Source of the DNA: a virus
Virus record (IMG/VR): IMGVR_UViG_3300048672_000572
Coordinates: 1 to 42,563 of that record
Reading direction: 5' to 3' (one strand)
Length of the DNA stretch: 42,563 nt
Positions 1 to 6,910 of this stretch are shown here, piece after piece. Numbering within the stretch: position 1 is the first letter of the stretch; the number at the start of each line of letters is the position of its first letter. A program made the position numbers and the translations under genes. The notes below the pieces were generated by a model. That model was not told the origin of the DNA and made no database searches. It saw only the letters and a list, made by a program, of their open reading frames with translations.

Positions 1-145
1 TCGGTCTGGGATTCGGTCAGGGCTTCGGTCGGGGCTTCGGTCAGGGCTTGGCAGGATTCAGGCTATGCGCAGTTTCTACAGTTCTTCAACGACAACCAGC
101 AGGACAATGATTTCCAGCATGTGTGTAGGTTCGAGGAGATGGTAC
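1..145. repeat. Terminal redundancy, left copy
   Basis: Bases 53-145 are identical to 42471-42563. Upstream of that the two ends still match in pattern but differ by C52 versus T42470 and by the order of 12-base units. Most likely this is the overlap of a circular assembly, or a terminal repeat, with population variation in the repeat tract. Confidence 0.85.
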
Positions 146-657
146 AGGGCTATTTGCTTCTCGCAGATGAGGTACATATCGTTCGTAAGCCTACCCGTAT
201 AGTTCTAAATGCCCAAGGACGACTCCACTACGACCATGACAAAGCGATTGAGTGGGCTGACGGTACAGGGTACTACTACCTGCATGGAGCAAAGTTTGAT
301 AAACAGTTGTTCGAGGAAGTCGTCAATCAAGAAATTACACTTGAAAATCTTGGCAAGATTGAAAACGCCGACCAAAGAGCGGTCGCCGTACAGTTTCTAA
401 GGCCAGATCGTTTACTGGAACAGGTCAAAGCCAAACTAATCCACGCAGGGATAAAAGGTACTCGCCTGTATCAAGTAGACAACTTTATGGACACCGGCGA
501 AACCGAATACTGTATGCGCATGAAGCACCCAAGCCTAGACACTGAGTACATCGAATGGGTCGAACCTAGTGTTGGTGAACAAGGAAACGCTGATCTATGC
601 CAGGCAGTAGCAGGGGGCGTACCGCTAGAGGACTACTTGTTGGCAGTTGAATATTAA
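1..657 (+). CDS. DUF6745-like repeat protein, C-terminal part (continues from 42110 across the circular join)
   Basis: Frame 1 is open from base 1 to the stop at 655-657, so this is the 3' part of a gene that begins at 42110 at the other edge. The first codons encode the end of a four-residue repeat (D/A-S-V-R/W), then a unique region. Around 223-290 there is a motif of the type L-H-x-D-x-x-x-A-I-E-x-x-D-G followed by Y-Y-x-x-G, and then an E-x-L-G-K-I-E-N-A-D-x-R stretch. These resemble DUF6745 repeat proteins of bacteria and phages, whose function is unknown. Here codon 52-54 is CAG; the right-edge copy has TAG. An ORF counted from GTG at 121 would be only the tail of the protein. Joined across the circle it is about 320 residues. 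Family assignment is from memory of the motif. Confidence 0.75.
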   Translation, partial: SVWDSVRASVGASVRAWQDSGYAQFLQFFNDNQQDNDFQHVCRFEEMVQGYLLLADEVHIVRKPTRIVLNAQGRLHYDHDKAIEWADGTGYYYLHGAKFDKQLFEEVVNQEITLENLGKIENADQRAVAVQFLRPDRLLEQVKAKLIHAGIKGTRLYQVDNFMDTGETEYCMRMKHPSLDTEYIEWVEPSVGEQGNADLCQAVAGGVPLEDYLLAVEY

Positions 658-1548
658 ACAAAGTCGGAAACCTCAAAAGCTGTAGCAGGAGGCAGAAAGG
701 GTCGCGCATCATGTAAGCCATGAGACAAAGACACCGCCGACACGCGTCAATCCTACCGCTTGGGCCTCCGTATGGTTGCTTAGTAGTAGGGCGGTAGGTA
801 GCAGCTAGGGGGAAATAACGCATCGGTATGGTGCGCCCCCTAGCACCATTTAACATTTACCCCTGTTACACACCATAAATTATGTAACAAATTGGGTAAA
901 CAGGATTTAACAAGTTGGGCGTAGATTGTTGGTAGTAAGCAGAAGCAGCAGGGTAGCCCGAAGCACACGTGCAATCTGCCAACTTGCTACCAGCAACTAT
1001 GCGCCCAACAGCACATTAAAAGATTCAGTAAGGATTGCTGGAAGTGAATTCACAGAACCGACAAGTGATAACCGATAAGGTTGTTTCCTAACTTTGGGTT
1101 CACGGTATGTTAGGCAAACCGAAAAGTGACGCTTCTAGCACCCCTTACTGAATAGCCACAAGAACGAAATTAGCAAAACCGTTCATATAGGCGAAAAGAT
1201 GTGAACATTAACAAGATTGTAGACATAGTGCGAGGTCTAGCAAACTGGCACGCGAGAATGCAATTGTGTATCAATAGAAGAACCGAGGGCCTACACACTA
1301 ACGAATATCGGTTGAGAGTTAAGCCTTGCAGGCCTAGCTCTCGCGCCTTGTCTACAATCAATCCAAGTCACGAATAATGCGCTAGAGCAAGCAAAGCAGT
1401 AAAAGCACCATTCAGCATACGGACAGGAATCGCAAGTGATGACGTATGCACCGAAAAGGGTTGGTGTGCAATAGGAGAATCGGGCATCAACTGACTGTAA
1501 CCGACTTGCTCTAGCACTTTATTCGGGACAACTAAACGGAGGCAACCA
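658..1548 (+). ncRNA. Putative large, multi-domain structured RNA region
   Basis: No credible gene occupies these ~890 bases, yet the stretch is filled with nested inverted repeats. Pairings: 752-759 with 791-798 (8 bp); 805-812 with 836-843 (8 bp), with CGCA/TGCG inside; 856-862 with 894-900 and 864-870 with 883-889; 914-921 with 1002-1009 plus 926-939 with 983-996 (14 bp, two G-U); 1023-1033 with 1143-1153 (11 bp) plus 1036-1044 with 1132-1140; 1181-1188 with 1199-1206; 1215-1225 with 1349-1359 (11 bp); 1381-1391 with 1505-1515 (11 bp), with 1415-1421/1443-1449 inside. GGAGGC 688-693 can pair with the loop sequence GCCTCC 764-769, a possible pseudoknot. G-U pairs favour RNA on the plus strand. 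Length and ornateness recall the phage-associated GOLLD and ROOL RNA classes, but I cannot assign a family. Exact ends and promoter are not seen. Confidence 0.7.
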
Positions 1549-1803
1549 ATGTTTTATAAACTCAGAAGCAAGCACAGTGAACTATACCGAATCAGAAACG
1601 GGTTCGGACTTCGAGCGATCAGGAATGATCGGGAGCTAAAGGCTCTGATCGACTTCTGTAAAAAGGAGCTTCGAGACACCGAACACATGAAGCTTAATCC
1701 GAATATGGCAGATGTGTACAGTGAAACGGTACGGCTATACGAGTCTGACAACATTGATCTGTTCCAATATATCGAAGATCACGTAGGTTGGTATTGGTCA
1801 TGA
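1549..1803 (+). CDS. Hypothetical protein, 84 aa
   Basis: This is the first gene after the structured RNA region. A strong ribosome site (ACGGAGGC) lies 8 bases before the ATG, within a leader (AACTAAACGGAGG) that recurs before the gene at 2046. The protein is charged, with no membrane segment or cysteine motif, and ends in a W-Y-W-S stretch. Its TGA overlaps the next ATG (ATGA), so the two are probably translationally coupled. I do not recognise the family. Confidence 0.75.
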   Translation: MFYKLRSKHSELYRIRNGFGLRAIRNDRELKALIDFCKKELRDTEHMKLNPNMADVYSETVRLYESDNIDLFQYIEDHVGWYWS

Positions 1804-2033
1804 CACCCGAGGAACGTGAAGAAGCAGAGATCATCTACGGACTCAGCCTCCAGCCACCAGCACCAAAGGCATTTAAGATGGAAAGTCCTCCTTATGGCAT
1901 GTCACGCATGATGGTCAGATGTCCAGAGTGCAACATACGCATTCGGGAGGTCGGCTACGCAGCACATTGGAGCAAGGCTCACCGCCAAAAACATCAGATC
2001 GACTTTTTCAAGAGATGGCGTAAAGGGAACTAA
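1800..2033 (+). CDS. Small zinc-finger protein, 77 aa
   Basis: It starts at the ATG overlapping the previous stop; an in-frame upstream ATG at 1788 lies deeper in the neighbour. Residues ~40-60 contain C-P-E-C-N followed by H and a second H (A-A-H-W-S-K-A-H), a C2H2-like zinc knuckle. The C-terminus is basic (F-F-K-R-W-R-K-G-N). It could bind nucleic acid; no precise role can be given. Confidence 0.75.
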   Translation: MTPEEREEAEIIYGLSLQPPAPKAFKMESPPYGMSRMMVRCPECNIRIREVGYAAHWSKAHRQKHQIDFFKRWRKGN

Positions 2034-2045
2034 ACGGAGGAACAC

Positions 2046-2240
2046 ATGAACTACATACTTATATACCGCCTAGTCGATCCAACCAACAAGCCTACCGCCG
2101 CGAGTGACGGTTGGTACACCATGACGTTTACCACGAGACCAGAAGCACAGCGATTCATCAGAAACCTAAAGCGTCGCAAGCACTGTGAAGTGTCTAACGT
2201 GACCATCACCGCAGTCAGCGGATCGGAGGCAGAGGAATGA
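2046..2240 (+). CDS. Hypothetical protein, 64 aa
   Basis: It has a strong SD (ACGGAGGAACAC) immediately before the ATG, in a leader nearly identical to that of the gene at 1549. The short soluble protein has an N-terminal beta-like segment (Y-I-L-I-Y-R-L-V-D) and a central F-I-R-N-L-K-R-R-K segment, suggesting a compact fold. The stop overlaps the next start (ATGA). No family recognised. Confidence 0.7.
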   Translation: MNYILIYRLVDPTNKPTAASDGWYTMTFTTRPEAQRFIRNLKRRKHCEVSNVTITAVSGSEAEE

Positions 2241-2365
2241 GAATACGTCAATTCAGATTTAGGATTCAAGAATCACTTGGACGATACAAACGTGACAGTC
2301 ATGGAAGATTCGTAAGTAGGGAGGAACGACATGATAAAGCTAAAATGCATACTGTGGTGTCATAA
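2237..2365 (+). CDS. Basic mini-protein, 42 aa
   Basis: The ATG overlaps the preceding TGA. An upstream GGAGGCAGAGGA tract can serve as ribosome site. The protein is arginine-rich (begins M-R-I-R-Q-F-R-F-R) with the segment G-R-Y-K-R-D-S-H-G-R-F-V, a pattern common in tiny phage proteins. It overlaps the next ORF by ~35 bases in another frame, so one of the two may be spurious. Confidence 0.45.
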   Translation: MRIRQFRFRIQESLGRYKRDSHGRFVSREERHDKAKMHTVVS

Positions 2366-2432
2366 CTACGCCACCGACTTTAAGACTAAAAAGACTATAT
2401 GCAGACAATGTGGCAAGGAGATCAAGCTATGA
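2331..2432 (+). CDS. Zinc-ribbon mini-protein, 33 aa
   Basis: A strong SD (GGGAGGAACGAC) precedes the ATG. The sequence has C-I-L-W-C-H near residue 6 and C-R-Q-C-G near residue 24, giving two cysteine pairs of a small zinc ribbon. The stop overlaps the next gene's ATG. Likely a structural zinc micro-protein; function unknown. Confidence 0.6.
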   Translation: MIKLKCILWCHNYATDFKTKKTICRQCGKEIKL

Positions 2433-2572
2433 AACCAAACCCAGGCAGCGACGAGGCACAAGCACAAAAGTGCACGTGTCCTGTGATCGATAATCATTAC
2501 GGCAAAGGCATAAACGGACAGTTCTGGATCAACGGAGCTTGTCCACTGCACGGAACGGAGGCACAGGAATGA
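2429..2572 (+). CDS. Small Cys/His phage protein, 47 aa
   Basis: It is coupled to the upstream gene by an ATGA overlap. The residues include C-T-C-P-V-I-D-N-H-Y-G-K-G and then F-W-I-N-G-A-C-P-L-H. The pattern C-x-C-P-V-x-D-N...G-x-G...C-P-x-H is one I associate with a recurrent small phage protein of unknown function, probably zinc-binding. Its stop overlaps the next ATG. Confidence 0.65.
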   Translation: MKPNPGSDEAQAQKCTCPVIDNHYGKGINGQFWINGACPLHGTEAQE

Positions 2573-2742
2573 CCAAACAGATCGACATCGAATACACCCT
2601 AGTAAAGACCCCAACACATATCCAGATCGACGGTAAAGACTACCCGATACATGCTTGGAATATCAAGATCATACAAAAATACTGGCAGACTGGCGATGAG
2701 TCTGTTCTGGAAGGTCTAAAAGACTTTACACTGGAGTTTTGA
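2569..2742 (+). CDS. Hypothetical protein, 57 aa
   Basis: The chosen start is the ATG at 2569 that overlaps the previous TGA, with GGAGGCACAGGA ahead of it; an in-frame ATG at 2539 would lie within the neighbour. The protein is acidic to neutral, with I-D-I-E-Y-T-L-V-K near the start and an aromatic C-terminal half. No family recognised. Confidence 0.65.
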   Translation: MTKQIDIEYTLVKTPTHIQIDGKDYPIHAWNIKIIQKYWQTGDESVLEGLKDFTLEF

Positions 2743-2744
2743 TT

Positions 2745-3140
2745 ATGACCAAAGACACACCCACAACTAACTGTTTAGTGTTTCACTCAGCAGGGCAGAC
2801 ATGTGACCATAACAAACCCACGGCCAAAGACACTGACGAGCTAGACAAGATACTACTAAAGGCATATATCGAAGTTTGCGACTTACACTATAACGAGGGC
2901 GACTTTAATCAAGATGAAGAAGCACATGATTGGTTGAAAGAATCCACCACAAAGGAATCCATACTACAACTAAACGCAAGACAGCAAAAAGTGTTACTAG
3001 ATAAAGTAATTGAGATTATAGATGGGCTGCTTTGGATTGTCCCCTATAGTCGTGACCCACACCACCGAGCCGATAGTGAATGGAACGAAGCCATACGCAG
3101 TAGCGCAATATACATTAAAGAAATGAGGGACAAGCTATGA
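2745..3140 (+). CDS. Acidic small protein with shared EAHDWLK module, 131 aa
   Basis: ATG 2745 with GGAG upstream is preferred over TTG at 2739. After a short Cys/His N-terminus there is a D-E-L-D motif and the segment A-Y-I-E-V-C-D...H-Y-N-E-G-D-F...D-E-E-A-H-D-W-L-K. That segment recurs almost unchanged in the protein at 3854-4357, showing module duplication. The C-terminal half is helical. The D-E-L-D motif also heads the next two genes. Function unknown. Confidence 0.75.
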   Translation: MTKDTPTTNCLVFHSAGQTCDHNKPTAKDTDELDKILLKAYIEVCDLHYNEGDFNQDEEAHDWLKESTTKESILQLNARQQKVLLDKVIEIIDGLLWIVPYSRDPHHRADSEWNEAIRSSAIYIKEMRDKL

Positions 3141-3397
3141 TCAGTACAAATGAGCTAGATAAGTTTATTGACGATACAAAGTTGCCTAGTATCAGAACCG
3201 AGTGCGGTGATGAAGCAACATTTGCACCTGAGTACCTCAAGCAAGCCATACAATCCCTGATCGCCAAAGAGAAGAACGCCCTGCTAGACAGGCTGTTGGA
3301 GCAAGCAGAGACATTTGATACACACGAACATAGATACGGCGCACCAACAACCAAAGCCGTACCAGTAGAAACTATAAAAGCCGAAAGGACAGTATGA
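3137..3397 (+). CDS. Small helical DELD-motif protein, 86 aa
   Basis: It overlaps the previous stop (ATGA). It begins with N-E-L-D-K-F-I, then acidic residues and a helix with L-K-Q-A-I-Q-S-L-I-A-K-E. The same order (E-L-D near the N-terminus, x-Q-A-I-Q later) is seen in the next protein, so the two are diverged relatives. Function unknown. Confidence 0.75.
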   Translation: MISTNELDKFIDDTKLPSIRTECGDEATFAPEYLKQAIQSLIAKEKNALLDRLLEQAETFDTHEHRYGAPTTKAVPVETIKAERTV

Positions 3398-3654
3398 GTG
3401 AAGACACTGACGAACTGGACAACATAATGAAAATGGTTTTCGATTTTGGGAGTGGATTCGATGTAGGTTGCCCTGAACCGTCAGAAGAAGATATTGAGCA
3501 AGCCATTCAAGCCTACACAGACCGCCAGATCCTCAAAGAACTCAAAACCCTCTGGAACAAAACCCAACCCGAAATCGTACCCGAGGGATGGGAGCCAGAC
3601 GGAACAGGGTTGGCACTACATGAGCGAATAAAGGAATGGGAGGAGCAACTATGA
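3394..3654 (+). CDS. Small helical DELD-motif protein, 86 aa
   Basis: Coupled by an ATGA overlap and preceded by AAGGACAG. It begins M-S-E-D-T-D-E-L-D-N-I and later has I-E-Q-A-I-Q-A-Y-T-D-R-Q, matching the layout of the upstream protein. It ends in a tryptophan-rich acidic helix. Probably a paralogue of the gene at 3137. Function unknown. Confidence 0.75.
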   Translation: MSEDTDELDNIMKMVFDFGSGFDVGCPEPSEEDIEQAIQAYTDRQILKELKTLWNKTQPEIVPEGWEPDGTGLALHERIKEWEEQL

Positions 3655-3857
3655 GTGACCTGAAAGAGATTATCGGGCTTTTGCCGAAAATAAGAAAAGG
3701 CAGAGAATTAACAATAAATTATGATAAGGCTGGATGGTGGTATGTTGGCTATCCAAACCTAGAGTGGGATTTTTCAATAGACCTTAACGCAACTGACAAA
3801 GATGTAGAAGGAGCTTGCCTTAGTTTACTAAGCCAGATAGATAAGGAGCAGCTATGA
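3651..3857 (+). CDS. Hypothetical protein, 68 aa
   Basis: Start taken at ATG 3651, which overlaps the previous TGA and has GGAGGAGC at good distance; a start at 3636 would add five unlikely residues. The middle is aromatic (G-W-W-Y-V-G-Y-P-N-L-E-W-D-F). The stop overlaps the next start. Not recognised. Confidence 0.7.
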   Translation: MSDLKEIIGLLPKIRKGRELTINYDKAGWWYVGYPNLEWDFSIDLNATDKDVEGACLSLLSQIDKEQL

Positions 3858-4357
3858 GTGAACTCTCAGACTGCTGCAAAGCCCCTGTACACGTCAACAC
3901 CGCCGATGAGGGTACAAGCTGCTACGTCTGCAATAAGTGTGGCGTGGTGTGTGGGTTGGGTTCGTGGGTACGAACGAACGAACGCCGCGAACAACTGCTT
4001 ACAGACGAATCAATCCTCAAGGCCGCTGAGGGTATGGCCCAAGACCAAGAGGCAACGACACGAGCTGCTGAGAATATCAGGCACAGCATGAGTAACATAG
4101 ACGACATACTACTCAAAGCATATATTGAGGTATGCGACGAACACTATAACGAGGGCGATTTTGACCAAGATGAAGAAGCGCATGATTGGTTGAAAAAGTC
4201 TGCCACCAAGCAAGCCCTCTACACAGACATGCTGGAACTGATCGGATCAGACGAACCTGAAGACACCGAGTACGAGTACTACAACAAACTGCATGATTAC
4301 AGGAACGGTCTTCGTCAAGAACTTAGAGCAAAGATCAAGGAGTACTACAAGCTATGA
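3854..4357 (+). CDS. Zinc-ribbon protein with duplicated EAHDWLK module, 167 aa
   Basis: AAGGAGCAGCT precedes the ATG. Residues 7-35 hold a zinc-ribbon: C-C-K-A-P-V, then C-Y-V-C-N-K-C-G-V-V-C. Residues ~80-115 repeat the A-Y-I-E-V-C-D...E-G-D-F...E-E-A-H-D-W-L-K module of the gene at 2745. It looks like a fusion of a zinc-ribbon to the shared module plus a helical tail. Role unknown; possibly nucleic-acid or protein binding. Confidence 0.75.
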   Translation: MSELSDCCKAPVHVNTADEGTSCYVCNKCGVVCGLGSWVRTNERREQLLTDESILKAAEGMAQDQEATTRAAENIRHSMSNIDDILLKAYIEVCDEHYNEGDFDQDEEAHDWLKKSATKQALYTDMLELIGSDEPEDTEYEYYNKLHDYRNGLRQELRAKIKEYYKL

Positions 4358-4485
4358 GCAATTTACACGATGAAATATCTATACAACTAGACAAGCGCAA
4401 GCTACAGAAGCTAGTAGATGAGGGTGTTATAACTTGGGACGAGATCACCAGCGCAGAGATAATCGACGAAACGGATGAGCTGTGA
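4354..4485 (+). CDS. Hypothetical mini-protein, 43 aa
   Basis: Its ATG overlaps the preceding TGA, with AAGGAGTACTAC upstream. Highly acidic, with the segment K-L-Q-K-L-V-D-E-G-V-I-T-W-D-E-I, a helical hairpin-like pattern. No family recognised. Confidence 0.6.
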   Translation: MSNLHDEISIQLDKRKLQKLVDEGVITWDEITSAEIIDETDEL

Positions 4486-4571
4486 AAACCCAGATCGAAG
4501 AAATCCTCAAACCCTACACACCTGAGTATCGGTATGTAGCAGAGTTAATTATTGCTATACTAGAACAATAA
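4482..4571 (+). CDS. Possible 29-aa ORF with GTG start
   Basis: GTG overlaps the previous TGA (GTGA). The peptide is helical (I-E-E-I-L-K-P-Y and A-E-L-I-I-A-I-L-E-Q). The tight coupling supports it, but its length and lack of a clear SD leave it uncertain. Confidence 0.35.
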   Translation: MKTQIEEILKPYTPEYRYVAELIIAILEQ

Positions 4572-4599
4572 TTAGACTATATAAATATAGGAGTTGGGT

Positions 4600-4968
4600 G
4601 TGGTAGAAATATCAGGCACTGTGTATGGACAACTGGTTAGCAAGTCAAACTCCAGAAGAATAGTATTCAACTACAACAAGCCTAGGAGCATAAAGTCGGA
4701 AAAGGCATTTTTCTTTGAGGAAACTGCCATAATGCAGATACGAAAAATCTTAGGCAATAAGCAACCACTCATTGGGCCAGTCGGCATGAACTGTACAGTG
4801 TTTTATCCGACAAAGAGGCAAGACCTAGATGTCAGTCTATTCATGGACGTGCTACAAAAAGCCGGTGCATACAAAAACGACAGGCAAGTTTTCGAGATGA
4901 CGCTATCAAAGAATGTAGACAAAACAAATCCTAGAGTAGAGTTCTCTATCTGGCGTATAGACGAATAA
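4600..4968 (+). CDS. rusA: RusA-family Holliday junction resolvase, 122 aa
   Basis: RusA enzymes are dimeric, metal-dependent endonucleases that cut Holliday junctions symmetrically and clear branched phage DNA before packaging. The conserved core is visible: D75-L-D77, D83 and D94 in K-x-D-L-D-V...F-M-D-V-L...Y-K-N-D-R-Q, matching the family's D-x-D...D pattern. Length is typical (E. coli RusA is 120 aa). GTG 4600 is preferred because AGGAG lies six bases ahead; TTG 4594 would lie too close. A 22-bp perfect inverted repeat begins two bases after the stop. Confidence 0.9.
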   Translation: MVEISGTVYGQLVSKSNSRRIVFNYNKPRSIKSEKAFFFEETAIMQIRKILGNKQPLIGPVGMNCTVFYPTKRQDLDVSLFMDVLQKAGAYKNDRQVFEMTLSKNVDKTNPRVEFSIWRIDE

Positions 4969-4970
4969 CA

Positions 4971-5044
4971 CAAGCCCAAATATAGACGACGGTGCTTCTC
5001 TTTTAGAAAGCTAGCTGTTCAGCCGTCGTCTATATTTGGGCTTG
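4971..5044. repeat. 22-bp perfect inverted repeat with 30-base loop
   Basis: 4971-4992 is the exact reverse complement of 5023-5044. It begins two bases after the rusA stop, and its right arm covers the first three bases of the -35 box at 5042-5047. No T-run follows, so it is not a standard terminator. It could be an operator, a processing hairpin or a cruciform. Confidence 0.9.
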
Positions 5045-5071
5045 ACACATATATGGTGCTTGTGCTACAAT
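5042..5071 (+). promoter_or_regulatory. Promoter with extended -10 (TTGTGCTACAAT type)
   Basis: TTGACA (5042-5047), an 18-base spacer, then TACAAT (5066-5071) preceded by TGC, an extended -10. The element GCTTGTGCTACA recurs at 37345-37356 and 40104-40115, with a variant at 33588-33600. It drives the gene at 5106. Confidence 0.8.
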
Positions 5072-5105
5072 GCTCTCACATAACAAAATAAGCAAGGAGA
5101 TAGTT

Positions 5106-5381
5106 ATGAACAAAAGCAAACCAGTAGAGATGCGAAAGCCAGAAAAGAAAACCGTTGTTGCAGTCGAGCGCACACGTTTCAGTACACAAAAGTTCATCAA
5201 AGTCATTGCTAGGTGGGTAGGCAATCACGTAATGCCACTTGTGGGCATCATACTGCTCGCAGGACTGGCAGTACGTGGTCTAGCTGAGTATTTGCCTATG
5301 CTGAGTGAAAACGCTCGTCTGACGGCTTGTATTGTGGCAGTAGCATTTTTGCTCGTAGCTGTTTTTGGAAAGGATGAGTAA
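5106..5381 (+). CDS. Two-TM membrane protein, 91 aa
   Basis: ATG 5106 is chosen for its strong SD (AAGGAGATAGTT); the longer frame from 5070 would lie upstream of the SD and within the transcript leader. A basic N-terminus of ~40 residues precedes two hydrophobic segments (~44-61 and ~72-88). It is the first gene of the 5042 promoter transcript. It could be a holin-like or membrane-anchoring protein; the sequence does not decide. Confidence 0.7.
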   Translation: MNKSKPVEMRKPEKKTVVAVERTRFSTQKFIKVIARWVGNHVMPLVGIILLAGLAVRGLAEYLPMLSENARLTACIVAVAFLLVAVFGKDE

Positions 5382-5467
5382 TGGACGAAGACCAAGTACG
5401 CGAGCAGCAAGAGCAAGCGGGGGAGGACTGGCTAGACCAGTTTCACCCTGAAAACCTAACATCATAA
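5381..5467 (+). CDS. Acidic mini-protein, 28 aa
   Basis: ATG overlaps the last base of the preceding TAA. The peptide is rich in Glu and Gln (E-D-Q-V-R-E-Q-Q-E-Q). Start-stop overlap and coding-like composition support it modestly. Function unknown. Confidence 0.4.
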   Translation: MDEDQVREQQEQAGEDWLDQFHPENLTS

Positions 5468-5476
5468 GGAGGCTAT

Positions 5477-5896
5477 ATGAGAGAAATCAAGTCCAGGGCG
5501 TGGGATAACGCCAATAAGAAGTGGCTCAAAGGGCTAGTTATGGATGTTGACGGCGATAGGGTTTGGTCACAAACTATGGCTGGCAAAGGGATTAAATTTG
5601 GTTGGCCTGATGTCACCCTCGTGCTATACACCGGCCTCAAAGATAAGAACAACGTGGATATCTATGAAGGGGATATAGTCAAAACGTTTAATGCTACATA
5701 TGACGGATCAGGTAATAGAAATGGAACAATTATTTACGATTCAACAGATAAGGTTATATTTGAATATGGTCAGTTTAGATGCGATGGCGCTCCAGTATGC
5801 ATCCATACGATCGAATACCCAAATACACAATTAGATCTAATCGAAGTCATCGGCAACATCTACGAGAATCCAGAACTTTTGTCAAAAAGCGATTAA
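5477..5896 (+). CDS. YopX family protein, 139 aa
   Basis: Preceded by AAGGAGGCTAT. The N-terminus M-R-E-I-K-S-R-A-W-D, the middle L-Y-T-G-L-K-D-K-N...I-Y-E-G-D-I-V, and the C-terminal V-I-G-N-I-Y-E-N-P-E-L-L are the hallmarks of the YopX family. It is common in Firmicute phages and prophages and of unknown biochemical role. Length is normal. Confidence 0.9.
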   Translation: MREIKSRAWDNANKKWLKGLVMDVDGDRVWSQTMAGKGIKFGWPDVTLVLYTGLKDKNNVDIYEGDIVKTFNATYDGSGNRNGTIIYDSTDKVIFEYGQFRCDGAPVCIHTIEYPNTQLDLIEVIGNIYENPELLSKSD

Positions 5897-5919
5897 GGTA
5901 AACTAAGATTGGTGGGCAT

Positions 5920-6468
5920 ATGATAAACAAAGGAACAAAGGGGAATCATCCCCCGAATATGAGAACTATTCTCAAAGCGATCATCATCACCAGCCTTGGC
6001 GCTCTGATAATCGCAATCGCACCTACACAAACTGTAAACCACACAACTGTAGAAAATCCGCCTGTGGCTGCTGCTAAAGCACCAGAGCCGATAATCCCAG
6101 CAGTTGTGCCAGTAGAACCAGTTGTAGAGCCTGTACAAGCGCCACAGGAGCAACCAGCACCAGCTGTTGCAGCGCCAACACCAACTGGAGACTGTAGCCT
6201 TGCGTTTAACTACGACTGGCCGCAACAAGTAGCCTATGCCGTGTGCATGGCAGAAAGTGGCGGCAATCCGAACTCTGCAAACTGGAATGATAACCATATG
6301 TCATGGGCAGGATGCATGGGAAGTTTTGGGTTGATGCAAATAAACTGCTCACATGGACAGTTGTTCGACGGTCAGGCCAACATGGATGTCGCATACAGTA
6401 TGTACAAGAGTTGGGGTAATAGCTTTAGAGCTTGGACTACATGCAGTAGGGTGATAGATTGCAGATAG
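5920..6468 (+). CDS. Membrane-anchored lysozyme/transglycosylase-like protein, 182 aa
   Basis: It carries an N-terminal hydrophobic anchor or signal (~17-36), a Pro/Ala/Val-rich linker (~46-90), then a small lysozyme-like SLT domain. That domain has the family glutamate E112 in C-M-A-E-S-G-G-N-P, the G-S-F-G-L-M-Q-I-N motif (134-142), and several cysteines that could form disulfides outside the membrane. Such domains cleave the glycan strand of peptidoglycan. It sits on the early strand, away from the leftward amidase, so it may act in entry or envelope remodelling rather than final lysis. The start rests on GGTGGG; ATG 5959 is an alternative. Confidence 0.8.
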   Translation: MINKGTKGNHPPNMRTILKAIIITSLGALIIAIAPTQTVNHTTVENPPVAAAKAPEPIIPAVVPVEPVVEPVQAPQEQPAPAVAAPTPTGDCSLAFNYDWPQQVAYAVCMAESGGNPNSANWNDNHMSWAGCMGSFGLMQINCSHGQLFDGQANMDVAYSMYKSWGNSFRAWTTCSRVIDCR

Positions 6469-6489
6469 GTTGTATGGTAGTATTCGTTT

Positions 6490-6891
6490 GTGGAAATATG
6501 GAAAGACATACCAAACAACGAGAATTATCAGTGTAGCAACCTTGGGAACTTTCGCTCTAAAGCTAGGAAAGTACGGTTTTTAACAGTCAATGGTAAAGAG
6601 GCATTTAGGAGTAAGTCTCCGAAAAAATTAACGCCACAGCTAAACATTTATAGAGGGTATACATATATCACTCTTGGCGGTGACAACAAAAAGACATGCC
6701 ATCGCTGGTTAGCTATGACTTTTCTGGAAGACTTCGACTCAAAGTTAGATGTAGACCACATCAATGGCATACGTACCGACAACCGTGTTGAAAATCTAAG
6801 AATGTGTACTAGAAAAGAAAATCTGAACAACCCAATCACTAAAGTTTACTGCCTAACTAGGGAAAGAGATCGGAACGGCAGATATATGTAG
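6490..6891 (+). CDS. HNH homing-type endonuclease with NUMOD4 domain, 133 aa
   Basis: The start is GTG (6490). The N-terminus (W-K-D-I-P-N-N-E-N-Y...S-N-L-G-N-F-R-S) matches NUMOD4, a DNA-binding module of free-standing phage homing endonucleases. The HNH core follows at about 70-110: H-R-W-L-A, V-D-H-I-N-G, then N-R-V-E-N-L-R. No intron or split gene surrounds it, so it looks like a stand-alone mobile endonuclease at the end of the rightward operon, just before a terminator. Confidence 0.88.
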   Translation: MEIWKDIPNNENYQCSNLGNFRSKARKVRFLTVNGKEAFRSKSPKKLTPQLNIYRGYTYITLGGDNKKTCHRWLAMTFLEDFDSKLDVDHINGIRTDNRVENLRMCTRKENLNNPITKVYCLTRERDRNGRYM

Positions 6892-6910
6892 GGTCAGTCA
6901 GGTAGGTGTT

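Noticed and set aside
566-856. 96-codon minus-strand ORF overlapping the repeat-gene end and the structured region
   Set aside because: It is Cys/Leu/Arg-rich shadow sequence, has no SD, and runs across the stems; the RNA-like explanation fits better.
1170-1361. 63-codon minus-strand ORF inside the structured region
   Set aside because: It is an ORF through paired stems with no SD or protein motif.
658-1548. tRNA cluster
   Set aside because: The stems are longer than tRNA arms; no 7-bp acceptor / T-arm GTTCRA pattern or CCA site fits in the right spacing.
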